Below, piece by piece: positions 1-10,078 of a stretch of 64,000 nucleotides of DNA (the first letter of the stretch is position 1; each line of letters opens with the position of its first letter). Location: contig CAIMLX010000205.1 in the NCBI GenBank assembly GCA_903842455.1, forward strand, positions 1 to 64,000, in the 5' to 3' direction. Origin of the DNA: an uncultured Hyphomicrobiales bacterium (GTDB taxonomy: Bacteria; Pseudomonadota; Alphaproteobacteria; Rhizobiales; Devosiaceae). Below the pieces are notes generated by a model. That model was not told the origin of the DNA. It searched no databases and saw only the letters and a list, made by a program, of their open reading frames with translations. The position numbers were made by a program, and so were the translations under genes.

Positions 1-1401
1 GTTGTTGTAGAGGCGCTGGACCGCCTCTCGCGCGACCAAGAGGACTTGGCCGGGCTGTTCAAGCGGCTGTCCTTCGCCAACGTCGAGATCATGGCGGTGC
101 ACGACGGCAAGGCCGACGCCATGCAGGTCGGCATCCGGGGCCTCGTCTCGACGCTGTTCCTCACCGACCTGAAGCATAAAATCCGCCGGGGGATGCATGG
201 CGTAGTCCGCGATGGGCGTCACGCGGGCGGCAAAGCCTACGGCTACCGGCCGACGCCGGGACAGCCGGGGGTGATGGTGATCGATGAGGCCGAGGCGGCC
301 GTGGTACGCCGCATCTTCTCCGAGGCGCTCGCCGGGTGCCTCCCGCGCGAGATCGCCGCCGGGCTAAACGCCGACGGGATATCCCCGCCGAGGGGCTCGG
401 TGTGGAACGCCTCGACCATCGCGGGCAACGCTAAGCGTGGATATGGAATGCTCCGCAACCCGGTCTATGCCGGGAAGATCATCTGGAACAGGGTCCGCAT
501 GGTCCGCGATCCCGACACCGGCAAGCGGATCAGCCGCGCCAACGACGCGACCGAGTGGCGCGAGGCCGACGCCCCCCATCTGGCTCTGGTGAGCCGCGAG
601 GACTTCGAGGCGGCCATTGCCGCCCTCGACGGCCGCGCGAAGAAGGCCCGCGGGGGCGAGTACGTGAAGCGCCCCAAGCGCCTCCTGTCGGGACTGATCC
701 GGTGCGGGCATTGCGGGGGCGGGATGTCGATCCACGACAGGCCGAACTATCCCCCCGGCGCAATCCGCATCAAGTGCTCACGCTCGGTCGAGAGCAGCAC
801 CTGCGACAACCACCGGAAGTATCGGCTCGACAAGATCGAGGCGGCCGTGATCGAGGGGCTGAAGACTCAGCTAGCCCACCCGGAGTACCTCGCCGAGTAT
901 GTCCGGGTCTATCGGGAGGAGCGCCGCCAGGAGAGCCAGCGGGTGTCGCGCGACCGCGGGAGGATCGAGCGGCGGATCACCGATTTGACCGGCCAGCTGG
1001 ATCGCATGATGTCGCTGTTCGCGCGCGGGGTGATCTCGGCCGACGCCATCGAGGCGCAGTATGGGCCGTTGGAGACTGAGCGCAAGCATCTACGGGGCGA
1101 GTTGGCCGATCAGGACGCGCCCGACGTGATCGAGCTCCACCCGCAGGCGGTCAGCCGATACAAGGCAGCGGTCGATGATCTCGCGGGGCATCTGTCGTCG
1201 CTGGACGCCCGGATCGACGGGGGAACCATCGCGTCTTTCCGCACACTGGTGGACAGCGTCGTGATCCACGACGCGGCTGATGGCGGTGTCGAAGCCGAAG
1301 TGATTGGCCACCTCGCCGCCCTGATCGGCCGGGAGGCCGAATTGTTGGGGGGTCGTGTGGTAGCGGAGGAGGGATTTGAACCCCCGACACACGGATTATG
1401 A
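1..1401 (+). CDS. Serine recombinase (resolvase C-terminal part, recombinase domain, zinc beta-ribbon, coiled coil); 5' end outside window
   Basis: Frame open from base 1 (VVVEALDRLSRDQEDLAGLFKRLSFANVEIMAVHDG...), then GYRPTPGQPG recombinase region and CGHCGGGM...C..C zinc ribbon; stop lies within the tRNA gene. Confidence 0.9.
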   Translation, partial: VVVEALDRLSRDQEDLAGLFKRLSFANVEIMAVHDGKADAMQVGIRGLVSTLFLTDLKHKIRRGMHGVVRDGRHAGGKAYGYRPTPGQPGVMVIDEAEAAVVRRIFSEALAGCLPREIAAGLNADGISPPRGSVWNASTIAGNAKRGYGMLRNPVYAGKIIWNRVRMVRDPDTGKRISRANDATEWREADAPHLALVSREDFEAAIAALDGRAKKARGGEYVKRPKRLLSGLIRCGHCGGGMSIHDRPNYPPGAIRIKCSRSVESSTCDNHRKYRLDKIEAAVIEGLKTQLAHPEYLAEYVRVYREERRQESQRVSRDRGRIERRITDLTGQLDRMMSLFARGVISADAIEAQYGPLETERKHLRGELADQDAPDVIELHPQAVSRYKAAVDDLAGHLSSLDARIDGGTIASFRTLVDSVVIHDAADGGVEAEVIGHLAALIGREAELLGGRVVAEEGFEPPTHGL

Positions 1402-1434
1402 TTCCGCTGCTCTAACCAACTGAGCTACTCCGCC
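1358..1434 (-). tRNA. tRNA-Met (anticodon CAT), CCA encoded
   Basis: Reverse complement GGCGGAGTAGCTCAGTTGGTTAGAGCAGCGGAATCATAATCCGTGTGTCGGGGGTTCAAATCCCTCCTCCGCTACCA folds as a cloverleaf; anticodon loop ATCATAA. Confidence 0.93.
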
Positions 1435-1500
1435 CCGGTACGCGGGTGGCAGAGCCGACCCTTGGGCGCGGCGCCTTCTTAGGTTTGGGTCGGGTGGGTG

Positions 1501-3417
1501 TCAAGCACTGTTGGACGGCCGCGCCGCCATCAGGGGCACCAGCCAGCAGGTGACCGCGCCTTCGCCGATCTCGCCGTGCCAGCACAGCCGGGTGGCGGGC
1601 AGCTTTTCGCCGAAGCGGGGCGACACCCAGCCGCCATCCACCCGGTCCTCGCCGGTGGAGAGGGTGATGGTGTCGGTGGGAAAATCGAGGCGCAGCAGGC
1701 GGTCGGCGCCCCGGCTCACGGTGACCGACTTGCCGGCGCTGGTGGCCACCAGCCCCTGGGCCAGCTGGAACACCAGTTCGGCGGGACGCGGCGGGCCGCC
1801 GAGCAACTGGTCGGTGACGGCAATCTTGCCCGGCTCGATCTCAAGGGTCCGCTGCACAACGCGCCCGAAGCGGCGGCGGTAACCGTCGTGCGTGGCGCGG
1901 AGCCAGGGGTGGGGGGAGGTGCCGCTTTCCTCGAGCCGCGCCTGGGCCTTCTCCGACCAGTTGAACGGGCCGGACATGCTGCTCTGGCTGCTGCCGTCGA
2001 GGTTGAGCGTGTTGTGGGCCGGCGTCGAGCGGAACCAGCGGCGCCACTCGCCGCCCGAGCCATAGAGATACGTGCCAGGATCGACCAGCACCGGTTCGCC
2101 ATCGAGGCTCAGGGTCAGCGACAGGGCGTCGGCGTGGCCATGGGCGGCGATCGACAGGTAGCCCAGCGGGCCGTGGTCAAAGGTCAGGCGCGCGTCGCGA
2201 CCGTTCTGCCGGCCGTGCCAGACGCTCAGCCCGCCATCGGCGAAGGTCGTGAGGCCGCTGTGGCGTGGGGCAGGGCGGGGGGCCGTGCCGAACACCAGGG
2301 TGCGGAAATCGCTGACCTGAGGCCCCGGTACGCGGAGATAGCCGGCGATGGCAGCCGATACCGAGCGGGGATAGTGCGGTTCGGGCTGCAGCAGGGTCAG
2401 CACCCGGCCCTCGTCGTCGTCGCCGAGTGCCGGCGCCGGCCCCTCGCCGAACCAGCCGATGAACTCGGCGAATTTTTCGAGGCGCTGGTCGAACTCGGGC
2501 GGGAACGGCCGGCCGGCCTCGCGGGCGGCGAGGGCACAGAGCAGGGCCATTTCGGCGGTGAAGGCGGCGTAGGTCGGGGTCTGCTCGGCTCCCGTTCCGT
2601 CGGGCAGGATCTGCTGCAGCGTCTCGGCGATCAGCGCGGCGCGCGCGGCCAGCGGTTCGTCGCCGCGGCTGAGGCCGATCAGGGTGAGACCGCTCAGCTC
2701 GGCGATCCGATGGTTGTTGGCCGAGGAGTGGAGCGAGGGGAAGCGGGCGAGCCAGAAGGCGCTCGCGGTGAGGATGCGGCCGAGCTGCTCGCGCGTGGCC
2801 GGTGAAAGCCGTTCGCCGAGCAGGGCGGCGGCGAACACCAGGCTGATCGCCCTCAGCGCCACCTCGATCCCCGAAGCCCAGCCGACGCCGCGGAAGGGCG
2901 GGTTTGCGTCGTACCAACTGGCGATGATGCGCTCGACGGTGGCCAGCGCCTCGGCGTCGCCGGTCAGCGCGGCGTGCGCAGCGAGCGGCATCAGCGGCTG
3001 CAGGCGGTTGATCTCCCAGACGTACTTGATATCGCCGCGGCTGCCGTCGTGGCGGAAGTCGATGTCGTGCGTGTAGGTCTCCGGCCCCGGCCACTGACCG
3101 CCGGTCACCGGGTCGAGCCGCCAGAGCGCCGCCGGAAAGCCCCGCACCTGCTCGTCAGGCCAGCGTCGCCCCAGCGCCTCGAAGCGGCCAGCGATCACTC
3201 CGGCCGCTGCCTCGGCAATGGCTGCGCGCAGCGGCGCTTCGGCTCCAAGCACTGCATCGCGAAAGCCCGGCAGGGTCGGCAGTGCCCCCGCCGCGTATCG
3301 GTCCCAGCCCTCGTGCCGGCCGCGCGAGCGGCGCGTGCGGGCCGCCTCGAGGACGCGGTGCGCCATTTCGGCGGGCTCCATCGAGCGCAGGCGATTGATG
3401 TACCAGCCGAGCTTCAC
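1501..3417 (-). CDS. Heparinase II/III family protein
   Basis: 638 aa; MKLGWYINRLRSMEPAEMAHRV N-terminus and HGHADALSLTLSLDGEPVLVDPGTYLY / HNTLNLDGSSQS heparinase II/III motifs. Confidence 0.88.
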   Translation of the reverse strand: MKLGWYINRLRSMEPAEMAHRVLEAARTRRSRGRHEGWDRYAAGALPTLPGFRDAVLGAEAPLRAAIAEAAAGVIAGRFEALGRRWPDEQVRGFPAALWRLDPVTGGQWPGPETYTHDIDFRHDGSRGDIKYVWEINRLQPLMPLAAHAALTGDAEALATVERIIASWYDANPPFRGVGWASGIEVALRAISLVFAAALLGERLSPATREQLGRILTASAFWLARFPSLHSSANNHRIAELSGLTLIGLSRGDEPLAARAALIAETLQQILPDGTGAEQTPTYAAFTAEMALLCALAAREAGRPFPPEFDQRLEKFAEFIGWFGEGPAPALGDDDEGRVLTLLQPEPHYPRSVSAAIAGYLRVPGPQVSDFRTLVFGTAPRPAPRHSGLTTFADGGLSVWHGRQNGRDARLTFDHGPLGYLSIAAHGHADALSLTLSLDGEPVLVDPGTYLYGSGGEWRRWFRSTPAHNTLNLDGSSQSSMSGPFNWSEKAQARLEESGTSPHPWLRATHDGYRRRFGRVVQRTLEIEPGKIAVTDQLLGGPPRPAELVFQLAQGLVATSAGKSVTVSRGADRLLRLDFPTDTITLSTGEDRVDGGWVSPRFGEKLPATRLCWHGEIGEGAVTCWLVPLMAARPSNSA

Positions 3418-3534
3418 GCTCTACATCCCCGGTTGCGTTTGACTTTCCATACACCATCGGCGGCGAAACTCGTTTGCCGGCAACACCGTGTTCTGCGCGT
3501 GCGGTTAATGTCGTCCCCATCTCGGAGACCCGCC

Positions 3535-4773
3535 ATGCGTATCGCCATCATCGCGCTTGCCGCCGCCCTCACTGTCAGCCCCGCCATCTCGGCGCCGCTG
3601 GAGCTGAACCGGGGCGTCGCGGTGCATGAATGGCTCAACTGGTCGCCGCTCGAGCCCGATGGCAGCTACCGCTGGCCGCCCTACCGGACACAGGCGGAGT
3701 GGCTGTCGGGCGCGCGCCCGCTCAGCGACTGGGCCGCGGGAGACAAGTTCGAACTGATGCGGTCGCTCGGCTTCGACTTCGTTCGCCTCACCGTCGACCC
3801 CGGCCCGTTGCTCGCGAGCAGCGGCGAACGCCGGCAGGAGGCGCTGGCGCTGCTGGCGGACAACGCGGCGGCCGTTACCGCCTCCGGCCTGAAGGTGGTG
3901 TTCAACATCCACCCGGTGACGCAGCTCATGGCCTACAGCAATGACCTCGTGAACGGGCCGGCCAGTTCCCCCGGCGTCGCGCAGTATCGCGCGATGATTG
4001 CCGACCTTGCCGGTGCCCTTGCACCCCTCGGCACCGACAGGGTGGCGATCGAGCCCTTCAACGAGTCGGCGCATTACCCGTGTACCAGCTTCGGCGACAA
4101 CGAATGGCAGGAGATCATGGCGTCGACCGTCGCTGCCATCCGGGCGGTTTCTGTCGACATCACCATCGTCGCGACCGGCGCCTGCGGCGGCAATGTCGAT
4201 GGCGTTACCGACCTCGATCCGGGCTTCGACGATCCCAACATCCTCTACAGCTTCCACATGTACGAGCCGCACCTGTTCACCCACCAGCGCTCCGACCGGC
4301 AGGGCGATTTCGCGTCCGGCTTGCCCTGGCCGGCGAGCGAGGGGACGCCCGAGGCGGTGCGCGCCATGCTCGAAGTGCACATGCAGGCAGCCGGCGTGTC
4401 GCCCGACGAGCAGGCGCGCCAAATCGCGGTGGTGCTGCCCTACATCGACGAGTATTTCGCCGAAGGCTGGGGCGAGGCGCAGATGCGAGCGCGGGTGGGG
4501 CAGGCAGTCGATTGGGCCAAAGCCCACGGCATCCCGACCTCGCGGCTGTTCATGGGCGAGTTCGGCACGATCCTGATGTCGGACGATGGCCGCACCGGCG
4601 CCTTCAACGCCGACCGGCTGCGCTACCTCCGGACCCTCCGGACCATCGCCGAGGAATACGACATTCCATGGTCGATCTGGGAGTTCTCGAACCCCTACGG
4701 CATGAGCGTCATCGTGCCCAAAGGCCCGGCGCTGCCGGACCTCAAGATGCTGGAAGCACTGGGGCTCCGGTAG
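3535..4773 (+). CDS. Secreted glycoside hydrolase family 5 (cellulase-like)
   Basis: Signal peptide MRIAIIALAAALTVSPAISA; EPFNES and FMGEFG catalytic-type motifs; start trimmed from the longer ORF. Confidence 0.85.
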   Translation: MRIAIIALAAALTVSPAISAPLELNRGVAVHEWLNWSPLEPDGSYRWPPYRTQAEWLSGARPLSDWAAGDKFELMRSLGFDFVRLTVDPGPLLASSGERRQEALALLADNAAAVTASGLKVVFNIHPVTQLMAYSNDLVNGPASSPGVAQYRAMIADLAGALAPLGTDRVAIEPFNESAHYPCTSFGDNEWQEIMASTVAAIRAVSVDITIVATGACGGNVDGVTDLDPGFDDPNILYSFHMYEPHLFTHQRSDRQGDFASGLPWPASEGTPEAVRAMLEVHMQAAGVSPDEQARQIAVVLPYIDEYFAEGWGEAQMRARVGQAVDWAKAHGIPTSRLFMGEFGTILMSDDGRTGAFNADRLRYLRTLRTIAEEYDIPWSIWEFSNPYGMSVIVPKGPALPDLKMLEALGLR

Positions 4774-4774
4774 C

Positions 4775-6196
4775 TCAGTACTTGGAGATGTCGAGCCGCT
4801 GGTCGATGAAGGCCCGCTTGCCGGCGCGGCCGCACCCGAGCGACGATACCCGTTCGACGGTAAACTGGATGCGGTTCTGCGATCGCGTCTGCAGGTCGCG
4901 CGCGATGTTGTGCGCATCCTGTTCCTGACCGTCACGGGCGAGGATGTAGCGGATGGTGCAGTGACCTGGCCGGTCCTGGAAGAACTGGTACTCGTCGATG
5001 CCCTTGAAGAAGCGCGGGCTTTCCGGCGTGAAGTCGACGGTCACCAGCCGATTGCCGTCCGCGGTGATGAGGAAGCCGGGTTTGCGACGCGGTGTGAGGT
5101 CACGCACCTTGAGGCGCTGCCCGTTTGCCTCGCTGGGCAATTCGACCAGCGTGGCGCGGTCCTCGGTGTCGTATCGAATGAACGGCATGCCTGTCGACAG
5201 GAAGCCGGTGCCCACGACACGGCCTTCGACGCCGGGCGTGGTGATCGGCTGGTCGTGCTCGTCGAGCAGTTCGGCAAGGCCGTAGATCGGGTTGAAGGCG
5301 TAGACTCCGGGCTGGTCCATCAGTTCATCGGCGAAGAGAACTTTTTCGCTCAGCCCGTAGAAATGGGCGATCTTCACCTGCGGGCCGAAGGCGGCGGCGA
5401 TGGTGCGGCGCTGGTGGTCGTAGAGCGGTTCCGAGATCGGAAGCACACCCAGGATCGGCAGCTTGGGCGAGCGACCCAGGGCATGCATGTGCCGCCCCAT
5501 CACTTCGATGGCCGAGGGATAGCCATAAAGGTACTGCACGCGGTGCTTGTCGATCAGGTCCAGATACATCGACACGTGCTCCCGCGTCAGCGGGAATGCC
5601 GAGAGCCGCAGTTCGCGCAGAGCCGGCTCCCACTCGTTCAGCACCTTGCCGGTGTTGTCGATGCCGACGCCGCGCAGCACGATCTTGGAGTCGGTCTCGC
5701 TGAAGCCCGCCCGCGCCCAGCTGTCAAAGACGAACGCCATCTCCCGGCCGCTGCGGTCCTTGTCGAGATAGAACGAGAGCGGCTTTTCGCCGTTCGAGCC
5801 GCTGGTGTCGCCCTTGTCGAGGAGGCACTTCGGAACCGCCAGCATAGCGTCGCCGGCGGCGCGGATATCCTCCTTGCGCAGCACGGGGAGCATGGGCAGC
5901 TCGCCGACTTCCAGGACGGAGAAGTCGAAGTTGGGGCCGAGCGCCTCGTCGATCCGCTTGCGGTAGAACGGGCTGCCTTCATGCGCCTTGGCCATGAGGG
6001 TGCGGAGCGCGGCAAGGCTTTCGGCGCTGGCAAACGCAGCGTCGGACCTGGCGTTAGCGATGCGCCCGCGCCACTTGCGATAGGTGGAGCCGAACTTGGT
6101 CCTCGTCGGTAGCAGCGATACCAGGGGCGCCAGCGAGCGCCGAAGCTGCGTCGGGCTTCGCGCATAAGCGCCACGGGCGACATCCATCAGGCTCAT
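4775..6196 (-). CDS. CapK / phenylacetate-CoA ligase-like adenylate-forming protein
   Basis: DKGDTSGSNGEKPLSFY and YGLSEKVLFADE motifs; GAGGAG Shine-Dalgarno before ATG at 6196 favours this start over 6223. Confidence 0.8.
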   Translation of the reverse strand: MSLMDVARGAYARSPTQLRRSLAPLVSLLPTRTKFGSTYRKWRGRIANARSDAAFASAESLAALRTLMAKAHEGSPFYRKRIDEALGPNFDFSVLEVGELPMLPVLRKEDIRAAGDAMLAVPKCLLDKGDTSGSNGEKPLSFYLDKDRSGREMAFVFDSWARAGFSETDSKIVLRGVGIDNTGKVLNEWEPALRELRLSAFPLTREHVSMYLDLIDKHRVQYLYGYPSAIEVMGRHMHALGRSPKLPILGVLPISEPLYDHQRRTIAAAFGPQVKIAHFYGLSEKVLFADELMDQPGVYAFNPIYGLAELLDEHDQPITTPGVEGRVVGTGFLSTGMPFIRYDTEDRATLVELPSEANGQRLKVRDLTPRRKPGFLITADGNRLVTVDFTPESPRFFKGIDEYQFFQDRPGHCTIRYILARDGQEQDAHNIARDLQTRSQNRIQFTVERVSSLGCGRAGKRAFIDQRLDISKY

Positions 6197-6207
6197 CGCA
6201 CCGCTCC

Positions 6208-7203
6208 TCAGAAGCTCATCCATTCACTGGCGAGTTCGTACTCGACGGGATTCATCGTGCGCTTGAACCGCGCATAGCCATCGCCGTGCTTGAGGCCTCC
6301 TACATCGAATGACCTCACACCGCGTCGCTTCAGCTCGCGCATCAGGTGCCACATCAGGAAATTGCCGGCGTTGAGCTTGCGCCCCTCCGAGCCAAACCAG
6401 CCGATGTGGTATTCCGCCACATGACCGAACCGCACCACAGACATTCCGGCGAGGGGCACCCCACCGTGGATGAGCTGGAACACAGTTACATTGTGCGGCG
6501 AGGCCTCGCGCAGGGCGCGCAGCATAGCGGGGCCGGCGGCCGAGAAGTCCTTGTCTTCCATGTTCTCGAGATGACGCGTGATCATCCATTCATAGGTCTC
6601 GGCGTCGTCAGCGATCCGTAGCTCGGCTCCGGCCTTCTCGGCCGCCCGCGTGCGATTGCGGAAGGTCGAGTTGAAGCTTGCCCAAAGCTGGTCCTCGCCC
6701 ACGCTCAGGTCGATGCGGCCCGACCGCCAGCAGCTCGGGGCGCGGTAGCGATAGCCGGCCTCCCGCAGCAGCCGATCGGTCCGTTCGTTCTGATGCAGGG
6801 CGGGGGCGATCAGCAGCGGCAGCGTCCACAGCCGGCCGTAGTGGCGGCGCAGCGCCTTGTAGACGGCGACGATCTGATCATCGGAGGGGTTGGCGGCGAG
6901 GAAGATCGGTCCGCGGTTTACCCGGTTAAGCAGCTTCACGCCGAAGCGGCGCATCTGCAGCACGACCGTGAAGGCAACAGCTCGGCCATCGACCTGGAAG
7001 ACGACCCGACGGGCCGGCCAGCCTGTGGCAGCCTTGCCGACTGAGTAGGCATAGTCCTGCGGCAGATGCGGTTCCGGGGCGGCAGCGACGAGGGCATCCC
7101 ATTCGGCAGGATCATCGACAGCTCGAACGACGACTTTACTGGTCTGGATGGCATCTTTTACTGGATTGGTCAAAAATACTGACCGAGAAATATCAAATGC
7201 CAT
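6208..7203 (-). CDS. FemAB/GNAT-like acyltransferase
   Basis: WASFNSTFRNRTRAAEKAGAELRIADD...GVPLAGMSVVRFGHVAEYHIGWFGSEGRKLNAGNFLMWHLM fold signature; start uncertain. Confidence 0.75.
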   Translation of the reverse strand: MAFDISRSVFLTNPVKDAIQTSKVVVRAVDDPAEWDALVAAAPEPHLPQDYAYSVGKAATGWPARRVVFQVDGRAVAFTVVLQMRRFGVKLLNRVNRGPIFLAANPSDDQIVAVYKALRRHYGRLWTLPLLIAPALHQNERTDRLLREAGYRYRAPSCWRSGRIDLSVGEDQLWASFNSTFRNRTRAAEKAGAELRIADDAETYEWMITRHLENMEDKDFSAAGPAMLRALREASPHNVTVFQLIHGGVPLAGMSVVRFGHVAEYHIGWFGSEGRKLNAGNFLMWHLMRELKRRGVRSFDVGGLKHGDGYARFKRTMNPVEYELASEWMSF

Positions 7204-7282
7204 CTAAGAGGCTCCCCCAAGCAGCAATGATCAATAAATATTGATAGCCGCAGCGACGCGATACCCAAACGTAAACTTAGCG

Positions 7283-8386
7283 TTAACGCCGGCCCGTCTT
7301 TGCGGCCTGGGCCCAGACCCGCTGCATGGTGTCGGCAAAAGGCGCGAGGTCGAGCTTGTTGCGATGCAGCGCCAGGCCGGCTTTCCCGAGGCGCTGGCGC
7401 AGCGCCGGATCGCCGACGAGTCGGGTCAGCGCTGCCGTGAGTGCATCCACGTCGCCCACCGGCACCAGCAGCCCGGTCTCGCCGTCGCGCACGATGTCGG
7501 GCACGGCGCCGACCGGCGTCGCCACCACCGCCACGCCCGAGGCCATTGCCTCGATGATGGAGAGCGGCAGGTTCTCGATGAACGAGGGCAACACGAGGAT
7601 ATCGGCGCTCGCGATCAGCTCGGCGACGCGGTCCGGGCCGACCCAGCCGGGCAGGTCCACCCGGTCGGCGAGACCGTACTCGGCTGCCTTGGCCCGTGCC
7701 GCCTCGACATTGCCGTCACCGGCGATGGTGGCGCGCCAATTCAGGTCTCGCATCCGGTTGAGGGCTTCGCCGAGTTGCGGGGTGCCCTTCTTGTCACTGA
7801 TCCGGCCAAGAAACAGGATATGCGCCCGTTCGCCGCCGCCGACATGCGGCAGGGTGGGCGGGGCCGCGGCATTTGGGATGACAATCACCCGGTCTGCCGT
7901 TTCCGGCGCCCGCGAAATGACGAAGCGCTTCCAGGTCTCGCCCAGCACGACAATCCGCGCCGCGCCGTCGAACATCCGGCGGATGCGGCGGCTGAGGAGG
8001 CTGTTGTCCGGCTTCCAGAAATTGGGGTAGCTGCCGCCGTGCAGATGCAGCACGTAGGGCACGCCAAGCGCCCGGGCCAGGCCGGCCACGATCAGCTTGC
8101 GGTGCGTGCTGCCGTTGCTGGCCAGGTTGATGTGAACCACATCGAGTTCTCCCCGCGCGCGGAGGGCCAGCATCTTGGCGAGAAAGCCCGCCAGGTAGAA
8201 TGGTGAGAGCGCCAGTGAGCCCCCGCCGCGCGTTGCACCGAACGTGGCCAGCGTCCCGCGTGGATCGCGCTCGAGTTCATCCTTCAGCGCTGCCATGACG
8301 CGGTCGATGCCGCCCTGGCCTGTCGCGGCGACGGGCGTCGCCACCAGCACGTTCAGGATTGCAGTTTTTGAAGCACGTTGCAGCAT
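7283..8386 (-). CDS. Glycosyltransferase family 4
   Basis: LFLGRISDKKGTPQL ... PSFIENLPLSIIEAMASGVAVVATPVGAVPDIV GT4 motif. Confidence 0.9.
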   Translation of the reverse strand: MLQRASKTAILNVLVATPVAATGQGGIDRVMAALKDELERDPRGTLATFGATRGGGSLALSPFYLAGFLAKMLALRARGELDVVHINLASNGSTHRKLIVAGLARALGVPYVLHLHGGSYPNFWKPDNSLLSRRIRRMFDGAARIVVLGETWKRFVISRAPETADRVIVIPNAAAPPTLPHVGGGERAHILFLGRISDKKGTPQLGEALNRMRDLNWRATIAGDGNVEAARAKAAEYGLADRVDLPGWVGPDRVAELIASADILVLPSFIENLPLSIIEAMASGVAVVATPVGAVPDIVRDGETGLLVPVGDVDALTAALTRLVGDPALRQRLGKAGLALHRNKLDLAPFADTMQRVWAQAAKTGRR

Positions 8387-8533
8387 GCCATGATCTTTAC
8401 CGGCACCCGATCGGCAGGCAAAGCGAAGCCCGTCGACACGGTTTATGGCGGCATTTTAGGCAATTTGACCGGATTCATCCTGTCCCGGGATTTGGCTGGG
8501 CGGGTCGCGCGCGAAGGGTTACTCAAAGGTTAA

Positions 8534-10015
8534 ATGGCCGCTCCGGTGGCCAGTCTCGCTTCCCGAAAGCATCCGCCCTTGCTGCGTTCCACGCTCATCT
8601 ACGCCCCGGCGATCCTGCTGACCCGCATCTCGGCGCTGCTGCTGCTCGTCATCGCCACCCGGCTGATCGACCAGACCGAGTATGGCCTCCTGGCCCTCGT
8701 CGTCACGGTCGGCGAACTCTGCGATTCCGCGCTGACCAGCTGGCTGCGCATCGCGCTGCTGCGCCTCGGCGGCAAGGGGGAGATCAGCCGGGGCAGCCTC
8801 GTGCTCGCTGCCCGGGTACTGGTGGTGGCGGTGCTGCTCGGCCTCGTGCTGTCGGCCAGCGCGTCCCTTGTCGTCGCTCCCGAGCGCTGGGTCGAGTTCT
8901 CGGTGGCGGTCGGCGTCTATCTCTGCGTTGCGGCCGTCAGCCGCTTCGCGCTCACCATCCTGCAAATGCAGCAGCGGCACGGCACCTATTCGATGCTGGA
9001 GTTCGCCCGCGCCGCCCTGCAACTGGTGCTGCCCGTCGCGGCCATCTGGGTCTTCCAGGACAGCTTCCTCATGGTCTCGCTGGCCTCCTCGGCTGCGACG
9101 CTGTTCGCCGGCCTAGCGGCGCTGGCGCTGGCGCTGCGCGGCGTCGTGCCGGGGGCGTCGCGCTTCAGCTACCGCGAACTGCTGACGCTCGGGGTTCCGC
9201 TCATTGCCATGGCCATCATCGCCTTCGGTCTGAGCAGCGCCGAGCGTGTCCTGCTCAAGATCTACTACGATGCGGGCGCCGTGGCGGTCTTCGCCGCCGC
9301 CTATGCCCTGGCCCGCCAGCCCATCGATACCATCGCCAACGCCATCAACATGGGCGCCTTTCCCGAAATGGTCAGCCGCTTCGACCGGGAAGGTCCCGAG
9401 GCCGCCGCGCGCTACCTGTCGCGCCAGATGGGACTGATGGCGCAACTCGGCTTCCCCATTGCTGCCCTCCTGATCGCGCTCAGCCACGAGATCGCCGAAC
9501 TGCTGCTGCCGGTCGCGTATCATGGCCATGTCGGCGAACTGTTCCCGCTGATCGCGCTCTCGATCCTTTGCGCCAACTTCTCCAACTACGTGTTCGTCAA
9601 CGTCTACCACGCCCACAAGCGGCCCTGGCTGCTGGCGATCACGCTGACGCCTGGGGCCATCGTCACCATCGGCGCGTCGCTGGCGCTGATCCCGCACTAT
9701 GCGGCGGTCGGCGCCGCCACGGCGCTGGCGCTCGGCACCGCAACCACCCTCGTCGCCGATATCCTCGTCAGCCGCCGACTGACTCCGGTGCCGATCCCGT
9801 GGCGCGACCTCGGCGCCTCGGCGCTGGTCGCCGTTGCCGCGGGCGTCGCCGCCTGGCTCGGCTCCAGCCTTGCCGGCGACGCGTGGCCCGTCGTCAAGCT
9901 CGGCGTCGGCGGCACGGCGGGTGCACTGACCTTCCTCGCGCTGCAGTCGCTGCTCCATCCGGCCGAAACCCGGACGCTGGCCAGCACGGTGCGCGCCAAG
10001 CTCGCGCGCACCTGA
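8534..10015 (+). CDS. Polysaccharide flippase (MATE/Wzx-like oligosaccharide flippase)
   Basis: 493 aa, multiple hydrophobic helices, polysaccharide biosynthesis family layout. Confidence 0.82.
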   Translation: MAAPVASLASRKHPPLLRSTLIYAPAILLTRISALLLLVIATRLIDQTEYGLLALVVTVGELCDSALTSWLRIALLRLGGKGEISRGSLVLAARVLVVAVLLGLVLSASASLVVAPERWVEFSVAVGVYLCVAAVSRFALTILQMQQRHGTYSMLEFARAALQLVLPVAAIWVFQDSFLMVSLASSAATLFAGLAALALALRGVVPGASRFSYRELLTLGVPLIAMAIIAFGLSSAERVLLKIYYDAGAVAVFAAAYALARQPIDTIANAINMGAFPEMVSRFDREGPEAAARYLSRQMGLMAQLGFPIAALLIALSHEIAELLLPVAYHGHVGELFPLIALSILCANFSNYVFVNVYHAHKRPWLLAITLTPGAIVTIGASLALIPHYAAVGAATALALGTATTLVADILVSRRLTPVPIPWRDLGASALVAVAAGVAAWLGSSLAGDAWPVVKLGVGGTAGALTFLALQSLLHPAETRTLASTVRAKLART

Positions 10016-10021
10016 CCCCCA

Positions 10022-10049
10022 AAACAAAAGCCCCACCGTGAGGCGGGGC
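10022..10049 (-). terminator. Intrinsic terminator after the WecG/TagA gene
   Basis: On minus strand GCCCCGCCTCACGGTGGGGCTTTTGTTTT: GC stem followed by a T-rich tract. Confidence 0.7.
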
Positions 10050-10078
10050 AGTCGGCTGCATGGGATTGTGGAAGTGAT

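Noticed and set aside
1498-2805. Long plus-strand ORF (435 aa) antisense to the heparinase gene
   Set aside because: Low-complexity Ala/Gly/Arg-rich translation typical of high-GC antisense frames; the opposite strand encodes a clear protein family.
3505-4935. 476 aa minus-strand ORF across the GH5 gene
   Set aside because: Antisense high-GC shadow ORF; the GH5 frame has a signal peptide and catalytic motifs.
4910-6112. 400 aa plus-strand ORF opposite the CapK-like gene
   Set aside because: Antisense shadow ORF without recognisable domain.
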